From contig NZ_CP123384.1 of NCBI RefSeq assembly GCF_040409955.1, positions 1,116,001 to 1,180,000 on the forward strand: DNA of 64,000 nt, in the 5' to 3' direction. Source of the stretch: Salipiger sp. H15 (GTDB lineage Bacteria; Pseudomonadota; Alphaproteobacteria; Rhodobacterales; Rhodobacteraceae). A program made the translations under genes and the position numbers. Every line of letters begins with the position of its first letter. Position 1 is the first letter of the stretch. The notes below the pieces were generated by a model, which was not told the DNA's origin, did no database searches, and was given only the letters and a program-made list of their open reading frames with translations. Shown here one piece after another: positions 58,112-64,000 of this stretch.

Positions 58112-60405
58112 GCCGTGGGAGGCGGACATCCGGCGGATGGCGCCTTCTAATTGCCGTTCTGGCGTCCTGGCTGCCGGAGTTGGCGGTCGCGCAACAGATC
58201 GAGATGCGCAGTGGCGAGCACGGCGGGTTCACGCGGCTTGTGCTCGACATTCCCGCCGGGCTCGGCTGGCGGGCAGGGTCCTCGGGTCCTGCATCCTACC
58301 GGGTGGAATTCGACAAGGGCGGTTTCCAGTTCGGGTTCGACGCCGTGTACCGGCGCATCACGCGCGACCGGGTCAGCAATGTCGCGGCTCTTGCAGATGG
58401 TGCCGGCGTGGACCTCGCCCTTGCCTGCGACTGCGTCGTCGAGGCCTCTCAACAGGGTGGAGGGATGATCGTGATGGATGTCCGGCCTCGCCGCGCCGGA
58501 GACCCGCCACCCGCGCCTCTTCCGGTACCGGTTGCACAAGTGGATGAACCGACGCCACTGGTATCGCCGAGCGCGGCACCCGTTCTCGATCTTGGCATCC
58601 TTCCCGGAGATATCGGTCATTCCGCTGCGCGGGCTCTGCTGCCTTCCTTCGATCCGGGGCCGCGGCTTGCCGCGGAAATCGGGACATCGCCTGAGGATCG
58701 GGCGATTGCCGAGAGTTTTGGCCAATCGCTGGCCGAGCAGCTGGCGCTGGGTGCAACGCGCGGCCTGCTCGACGCTGACGGACCGCTCTCGCAGCTGCCG
58801 GCAACGGAGGAGCTGCCGAAGCATGGTGATGGCGAACCCGGGGTGGCACGGGATCCGCCCGGAGCGGCGCCCGACCATTCGATGAGTGCCGAGATGCTGA
58901 CCGGCCCAGCCTCCCGCGGGTTCGGAGCGTCCTCGGTCCTGCGCATCGGCGGTCAGAAGGCCTGCCTGGACGATCGGCGGCTCGACCTTCCCGGCTGGTT
59001 CGGGTCCGACGGAGAAGAGGCCGCCCTCGCGCGGCTGGGGGCGTTGCGCGCCCGTCTGGTGGGAGAGTTCGATCGCATCGACACTCGCGTGCAGCGCGAG
59101 CTGGCGCAGCTCTACATCTCGCTCGGCTTCGGGGCCGAGGCGCGGGCGCTCCTTCAGCTCGAAGACGATATCCCCGACCCGGTGCTCATGACCCTCGCCA
59201 CGCTGGTCGACGGCGGTGGCGATCCGGCTGGCGTCTTCGCCGGGCAAAGCGAGTGCCACGGCCGCGCCGCGCTCTGGGCGGTGCTGGGAGCGAAGGAACT
59301 GCCCGCCTCGGCGGAAATCGCGGCGCCCGCGGTCCTCGCCACTTTCGAGGAGCTGCCGCTTTCCCTGCGCAGGACCCTCGGCCCACGGCTCGCGGAACGG
59401 CTGACCGAGGAGGGGCAGGCCGATCTTGCCAGCAACGTGCTCGCCCGAATGGCGCGCGCGCTCGGGCGCACGACAGAGGAGATGCAGCTTGCGGCGGCTG
59501 GGATCGCCCGCGCGAGTGGCGCCCCGGACCGGGCGGAGGCCTTGCTCTCGGGCCTGATCTCGGCCCCCGGCGAGCTCGGCGTCGCGGCTGCCGTAGCAAG
59601 CGTCGACCTCGCCACCGAGGAGGGGCGACCGGTCGCGCCGGCCATGGTCGATCTGACCGCCGCCTACAGCACTGAGGGGCGCAGCACCGAAGATCGCGAT
59701 GCACTGTGGCTCGCTCACGTGCGTGCCGCCTGGGCAAATGCCGAGTTCGACCGGGCCTTCGGCGAGATCGACGCCCCCGGCGAGGTTGTGGCCGAGACCC
59801 GCCTGAAGGCGCGGATCGAGGCGCTGGGCGCGCTCGCCACCTCGGGCGACGACGGCACCTTCCTGCGCCTTGCGCTCGATCCGGGCAATATTGCCTTGGC
59901 GCCCGCTGCCGCGGCCCTCGCGCTCGAGATCGCGGGGCGGTTCCTTGCGCTGGGCCTTCCCGACCCGGCCGGCCGCTGGCTCGCCGGGCCCGTTCCACCC
60001 GGAAGGGAGCATGACTGGCGTCTGCTGGAGGCGCGCCTGTCCCTCGCGAAGGGGGACGCCCAGGCGGCGGAAATCGCGCTGGTCGGGCTGCAAGGCGAGG
60101 ATGTTCTGCGGCTGCGGGCGGAGGCGCGCGAGGCGATGGGGGACTACGCGTTCGCCCGCTCCGCCTATGCCGAACTTGGCGACAGTGCCAACGCGGCGCG
60201 CCTGGCCTGGCTCGCGGGCGATCTCGCGGCAAGCACGGCTGGCGGTGACCCGGTCCGCGCCGAGGCGGCAGCGATCGCTCTCGCCGAGCCCCCCGTCACC
60301 GCGGCGCCGTCGCTGGCCGAGAGCAAGGCTCTGGCCGACAGCGGCGGTGCCACGATCGAGGCGATCCGGGCCCTGCTCGCGCAGAGCGCGATCCCCGAGA
60401 TGTGA
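58108..60405 (+). CDS. Secreted protein of unknown function in the flagellar cluster
   Basis: The 765-residue product overlaps motA by four bases. It begins with a signal peptide (LLIAVLASWLPELAVAQQ). Residues about 30-130 form a beta-rich stretch (IEMRSGEHGGFTRLVLDIPA) reminiscent of an AMIN-like envelope domain. A proline-rich linker with PPPAPLPVPVAQVDEPTP follows. From about residue 300 the protein is alanine-rich and helical, with repeat-like pieces such as ARLAWLAGDLA, suggesting a helical solenoid. I do not recognise a named family. Confidence 0.72.
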   Translation: MSRGRRTSGGWRLLIAVLASWLPELAVAQQIEMRSGEHGGFTRLVLDIPAGLGWRAGSSGPASYRVEFDKGGFQFGFDAVYRRITRDRVSNVAALADGAGVDLALACDCVVEASQQGGGMIVMDVRPRRAGDPPPAPLPVPVAQVDEPTPLVSPSAAPVLDLGILPGDIGHSAARALLPSFDPGPRLAAEIGTSPEDRAIAESFGQSLAEQLALGATRGLLDADGPLSQLPATEELPKHGDGEPGVARDPPGAAPDHSMSAEMLTGPASRGFGASSVLRIGGQKACLDDRRLDLPGWFGSDGEEAALARLGALRARLVGEFDRIDTRVQRELAQLYISLGFGAEARALLQLEDDIPDPVLMTLATLVDGGGDPAGVFAGQSECHGRAALWAVLGAKELPASAEIAAPAVLATFEELPLSLRRTLGPRLAERLTEEGQADLASNVLARMARALGRTTEEMQLAAAGIARASGAPDRAEALLSGLISAPGELGVAAAVASVDLATEEGRPVAPAMVDLTAAYSTEGRSTEDRDALWLAHVRAAWANAEFDRAFGEIDAPGEVVAETRLKARIEALGALATSGDDGTFLRLALDPGNIALAPAAAALALEIAGRFLALGLPDPAGRWLAGPVPPGREHDWRLLEARLSLAKGDAQAAEIALVGLQGEDVLRLRAEAREAMGDYAFARSAYAELGDSANAARLAWLAGDLAASTAGGDPVRAEAAAIALAEPPVTAAPSLAESKALADSGGATIEAIRALLAQSAIPEM

Positions 60406-60492
60406 GGCCAAGGCAGAGCGGAGCCCTTCACGACCCGCAAGGAAATCGAAAGCTTTCGCCGCTAGAGCGGAAGCAGGTCTGCAGGATGCGGA

Positions 60493-61263
60493 ATGACGAT
60501 CTTGGAACAGAGCTCACCCCTTCGATGCGCCATGCCCCCTGCCGCCACGTCCGGCGCCCGGAGCGTCCGGCGGCGCGGCGGTGCGGGGGGAGGTCTCCGC
60601 AACATGGTCCTTGGCGTGGGACTGGCGCTGGGGCTGGGCATGGCAGGGACCATCGCGCGCGCGGCAACCGATGACACCCTGCGCTGCGACCAGGCCGCGG
60701 TCCGGGCGGCGCACACGCTCGGCGTGCCCGACCCGGTCATGCGCGCCATCACCCGGGTGGAGACCGGGCGCAGCCGCGATGGCGGCCTGCAGCCCTGGCC
60801 CTGGACGGTGAACCTCGGCGGCGACGGGTTCTGGTTCGACAGCGCGGCCGAGGCGCGGGCCTTCGCCGCGGGGCAGGTGGCGCGCGGCAGGCGGAACATG
60901 GACATCGGCTGCTTCCAGGTGAATGTCCGTTGGCACGGCGAGGCCTTCCGCTCCACCGACGAGATGTTCGACCCCGAGACCAACGCGCTCTATGCCGCGG
61001 GTTTCCTCAAGCGGTTGCACGACGAGCACGGCGACTGGGACAGCGCGGTCGCCGCCTATCACAGCCGCACGCCCGAATATGCGCAGCGCTACATCGCACG
61101 CTATCGCAGCGTCCGCGCCGCGCTCGAGTCGCTGCCGCCCTTGGCGCAGCCGCGTGCCGCGAACGGGTTTCCGCTGCTGCTGGGTGGCGGCGCGCGCTCG
61201 CCGGGATCGCTGACGCCGCTGGCCGGGGCGGGGCGGCCGCTGATCGACTTCTCGGGGGGCTGA
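60493..61263 (+). CDS. Lytic transglycosylase (SLT domain), probable flagellar assembly
   Basis: The 256-residue product has an N-terminal hydrophobic stretch (GLALGLGMAGTIARA), then an SLT-type domain. The catalytic Glu is E90 in AITRVETGRSRDGG, with MDIGCFQVNVRWHGEAF and GDWDSAVAAYHS downstream. It is located between the unknown protein and flhA, which suggests a local peptidoglycan-opening role during flagellar construction. ATG at 60493 follows AGGATGCGGA; an ATG at 60604 is an alternative start. Confidence 0.88.
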   Translation: MTILEQSSPLRCAMPPAATSGARSVRRRGGAGGGLRNMVLGVGLALGLGMAGTIARAATDDTLRCDQAAVRAAHTLGVPDPVMRAITRVETGRSRDGGLQPWPWTVNLGGDGFWFDSAAEARAFAAGQVARGRRNMDIGCFQVNVRWHGEAFRSTDEMFDPETNALYAAGFLKRLHDEHGDWDSAVAAYHSRTPEYAQRYIARYRSVRAALESLPPLAQPRAANGFPLLLGGGARSPGSLTPLAGAGRPLIDFSGG

Positions 61264-61264
61264 G

Positions 61265-63352
61265 ATGGCCGAGACCGCCGCCGCCCCAAGCCTTTTCAAG
61301 CCCACCGTGCTGCTTGCGGTGGCGCTGATGGCGATTATCGTCATGATGATCCTGCCGATGCCCTCGATCGTGCTCGACCTCGGCCTCGCCGCCTCCTTCG
61401 GCCTCGCCATCCTGATCTTCACCGTCACGCTCTTCATCGAGCGGCCGCTGGATTTCTCGTCCTTCCCGACCATCCTGCTCGGCTCGCTGATGCTCCGGCT
61501 CTCGCTCAACGTCAGTTCGACCAAGCTGATCATCGGCCAGGGCCACACCGGTACCGGCGCCGCCGGCGACGTGATCGAGGGATTCGCCAATTTCGTCATG
61601 GGCGGCAGCGTTTTCCTCGGCCTCGTGGTCTTCGGCGTGCTGATGATCGTGAATTTCGCGGTGATCACCAAGGGGGCCGCGCGCATGGCCGAGGTCGGGG
61701 CGCGCTTTGCCCTCGACGGCATGCCGGGCAAGCAGCTGGCGATCGACAGTGACATGTCGGCCGGAGCCATCGACCACGCCGAGGCGAAGCTGCGGCGCGA
61801 GCGCGAACAGCAGGAGACGACCTTCTTCGGCTCGCTCGACGGCGCGTCGAAATTCGTCAAGGGCGACGCGGTGGCGGGGCTGCTGATCACCCTTCTGAAC
61901 CTCGTCATGGGCATGATCATGGGGGTCTTCGTGCATGGCATGGCCCTGCGCAATGCCTTCGAGACCTACGCGATCCTCACCGTGGGCGACGGGCTGGTCT
62001 CGCAGATCCCGGCGGTGATCATCTCGATCGCCTCGGGCCTGCTGCTCGCGCGCGGCGGCGCGACCGGCGCGACCGATGTCGCCGTGGCGGGGCAGCTCGC
62101 GCGGTACCCGGCGGCGCTCGGCACCGTCGGCGTGCTCATGGCGCTCTTCGCGCTGGTGCCGGGCCTGCCCTTCCTGCCCTTCATGCTGGGCGCGGCGACG
62201 CTCTGCGGGCTGGTGCTGCGCCTGCGACGGCGGATGATCGAGGCGGCGACCGCCCCGCCAGCCGCCGCGCGGGCCGAGGCACCGCGCGACCGGCCGATCG
62301 GCGACGTGCTCGACCTTGACGAGATCCATCTCGAATTCGCGCCGGACCTCGTCAACATGGTGCTCGATCCCGGCACCGGGCTCGACATCCGCATCGCCAA
62401 CATGCGGCGTCACGTGGCGGCGAGCTACGGGCTGATCCTGCCAGAGATCCGGCTCACCGACGCCCCCGCGCGGCCAACCGGGGTCTACGTGATCCTCGTG
62501 CATGGGGTCGAGGTCGCGCGGGGTGAGCTGAACCCTGATCTCGTGCTCGCGCTGATGCCCGACGACGCCCGCGCCCTGCCCGACGGGCGCGACGTGAGCG
62601 AGCCGGTCTACGGCGCCCCCGCCCGCTGGATCCGACCCGAGGACCAGGACCGCGCGGCGCTGACCGGCGTCACGATTGTCACCCCGGCCGAGGTGCTCGC
62701 GACGCACCTGCTCGAGGTGATCAAGCGCAATTTCGGCCGTCTCCTCACGCTCAAGGCGCTGCGCCGGCTGCTCGACGAGATGGTCTCGCTCACCGATGCC
62801 GCAAGGGCCGAGGCCAACCGGCGGCTGCTCGACGAGCTGATCCCCGACAAGGTGCAGGTCGACACGCTGCACGCGGTGCTGCGCCTGCTGCTCGAGGAAC
62901 AGGTGAGCATCCGCAATCTGCCGCTGATCCTCGAGGCGGTGGCCGAAATGCGCGGCCAGCAGGGTACGCCCGAGGCGATCTGTGAACACGTCCGCCAGCG
63001 GCTCGGCTTCCAGCTCGTCGCCGGGATGCGGCGCGAGGACGGGACGATCCCGCTGATCCAGCTCGCCGCCGAGTGGGAGGACACCTTCGCCAGCCACCAG
63101 GTCGACGGTGGCCGCGGCGTGCTCGACGTGGCGCTGCCGCCCGAAACCTTCGAGGCGCTGACCCGGGGCATCGCCGAGGAGGTGGGCAACGCGGGCAGCC
63201 GCGGCATCTACCCGGCGCTGGTGACCTCCTCGCGCCGCCGCCGCTTCCTGCGCACGATCATGGCCGCCAAGGGCCTGTCGACCCCGGTGCTCTCCTTCGA
63301 GGAGATCGGGCTCGAGGCGCGGCCTGCGCTGGTCGGGCTGGTCGCCGCATGA
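61265..63352 (+). CDS. flhA: Flagellar export gate protein FlhA
   Basis: FlhA is the large export-gate protein of the flagellar type III apparatus. The 695-residue product has about eight transmembrane helices in its first 320 residues (for example LLAVALMAIIVMMILPMP) and the FHIPEP-type signature region SLNVSSTKLIIGQGHTGTGA. The cytoplasmic domain follows from about residue 340. It starts 1 bp after the SLT stop and shares its end with fliR (ATGA). Confidence 0.96.
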   Translation: MAETAAAPSLFKPTVLLAVALMAIIVMMILPMPSIVLDLGLAASFGLAILIFTVTLFIERPLDFSSFPTILLGSLMLRLSLNVSSTKLIIGQGHTGTGAAGDVIEGFANFVMGGSVFLGLVVFGVLMIVNFAVITKGAARMAEVGARFALDGMPGKQLAIDSDMSAGAIDHAEAKLRREREQQETTFFGSLDGASKFVKGDAVAGLLITLLNLVMGMIMGVFVHGMALRNAFETYAILTVGDGLVSQIPAVIISIASGLLLARGGATGATDVAVAGQLARYPAALGTVGVLMALFALVPGLPFLPFMLGAATLCGLVLRLRRRMIEAATAPPAAARAEAPRDRPIGDVLDLDEIHLEFAPDLVNMVLDPGTGLDIRIANMRRHVAASYGLILPEIRLTDAPARPTGVYVILVHGVEVARGELNPDLVLALMPDDARALPDGRDVSEPVYGAPARWIRPEDQDRAALTGVTIVTPAEVLATHLLEVIKRNFGRLLTLKALRRLLDEMVSLTDAARAEANRRLLDELIPDKVQVDTLHAVLRLLLEEQVSIRNLPLILEAVAEMRGQQGTPEAICEHVRQRLGFQLVAGMRREDGTIPLIQLAAEWEDTFASHQVDGGRGVLDVALPPETFEALTRGIAEEVGNAGSRGIYPALVTSSRRRRFLRTIMAAKGLSTPVLSFEEIGLEARPALVGLVAA

Positions 63353-64000
63353 CCGGGCTCGCGGCGCTGCTGGAACTCGGCGGTCAGGGGCTCTGGCTCG
63401 GCCTGCTGGTCTTCCTGCGCGTCGGCGCCGCGCTCTTCGCCCTGCCGGGGCTGGGCGAGTCCTGGGTGCCGCTGCGGTTGCGACTGGCGCTGGCCCTGAC
63501 GCTGAGCGCCGCGATCCTGCCGGCGGTCGCCGCGGGGCTTCCGTCGGACCCGCCGTCGCTGCCGCTCTTCCTGCGCGCGGTGGCGAGCGAGACTCTCGCC
63601 GGCCTCTTCCTCGGGCTCATGCTGCGGCTCTTCGTCTTTGCCCTGCAGACCGCCGGCACGATCGCCGCGCAGGCGACCTCGCTCTCGCAGCTTCTCGGCA
63701 ATGCCGCGGCCGAGCCGATGCCGGCGCTCGGGCATATCCTCAGCGTCGCCGCGCTCGCCCTACTCATGGCCACGGGCTTTCACGTCAAGGCGGCGGCCTA
63801 CCTCATCCTGTCCTACCGGCTGCTGCCCGCGCTCGCGCTGCCGGACCCGGCGGTGCTGGCGCAGGCCAGCCGCGCTGAGGTCAGCCACGCCTTCGCGCTC
63901 GCCTTCTCGCTGGCGGCGCCCTTCGTGATCCTGTCGGCGCTCTACAACCTGACGCTCGGCTTCATCAACAAGGCGATGCCGCAGCTGATGGTCGCCTTCG
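63349..64000 (+). CDS. fliR: Flagellar biosynthetic protein FliR (partial)
   Basis: FliR is an export-gate membrane protein. The frame starts at the ATG overlapping the flhA stop (ATGA) and continues past the window end. About 217 residues are visible with four or five hydrophobic helices, including LWLGLLVFLRVGAALFALPG, QTAGTIAAQATSLSQLLGNA and ALYNLTLGFINKAMPQLMV. The last of these is characteristic of FliR. Confidence 0.93.
   Translation, partial: MTGLAALLELGGQGLWLGLLVFLRVGAALFALPGLGESWVPLRLRLALALTLSAAILPAVAAGLPSDPPSLPLFLRAVASETLAGLFLGLMLRLFVFALQTAGTIAAQATSLSQLLGNAAAEPMPALGHILSVAALALLMATGFHVKAAAYLILSYRLLPALALPDPAVLAQASRAEVSHAFALAFSLAAPFVILSALYNLTLGFINKAMPQLMVAF

Noticed and set aside
58147..60411. 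A 2.2-kb open frame on the minus strand opposite the unknown flagellar-cluster protein
   Set aside because: The plus-strand gene has a signal peptide, operon overlap and coherent composition; the opposite frame has none of these.
61007..63097. A 2.1-kb open frame on the minus strand opposite flhA
   Set aside because: flhA is unambiguous; the opposite frame is His/Asp/Glu/Arg-rich shadow sequence.

Overview
The window is high-GC DNA from an alphaproteobacterium, most likely a marine Rhodobacteraceae (Roseobacter-group) strain. The evidence is the gene order parB-parA-rsmG-mnmG-mnmE-rho / maf-aroE-coaE-dnaQ / secB, the hrcA-grpE block divergent from rph-rdgB-hemW, parS sites embedded in rsmG and at the mnmG start, and a Rhodobacteraceae-type flagellar cluster. 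About 62 protein genes are packed tightly. I see no rRNA, tRNA, CRISPR array or insertion sequence.

Left third (1-24.2 kb), mostly housekeeping: a truncated comF, a degenerate NDUFAF5/BioC-like methyltransferase, hemH with a small secreted protein, two L,D-transpeptidases around a CAP-domain lipoprotein, a TrmA/RlmD-type RNA methyltransferase, a pair of ABC exporters, a LysE exporter, a CCA-adding-type enzyme with a Nudix hydrolase and Hsp33, a response regulator/PP2C phosphatase divergent from an Hpt protein, ilvA, argG, msrA, a ribokinase-family gene and maeB.

Middle (24.3-42.2 kb), the replication-origin domain: mutS, grpE-hrcA, rph-rdgB-hemW, parB-parA-rsmG-mnmG-mnmE-rho leftward, and maf-aroE-coaE-dnaQ rightward. 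The 539-bp gap between rho and maf has an A-rich unwinding-type tract, several DnaA-box-like 9-mers, GANTC sites and a dense set of RGATCY sites. It is called oriC, and the flanking operons point away from it. Two perfect 16-bp parS sites lie near rsmG/mnmG. A second intergenic region, between hemW and parB, repeats the same RGATCY and CTCCACA vocabulary and ends in a perfect 30-bp palindrome beside the parB stop. This shared architecture is the most unusual signal in the window.

Right third (42.2-64 kb): fxsA, a Tim44-like protein, mltA and an Smr protein, an IPP isomerase, a cytochrome c, an exopolysaccharide group (Wza-like lipoprotein, sugar transferase, YjbF, YjbH), and then a flagellar run motB-flgE-flgK-flgL-flgI-motA-unknown-SLT-flhA-fliR (cut at the window end). 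flgL is interrupted by one in-frame TAG where a Trp codon is likely. CtrA-like sites precede motB and flgE.
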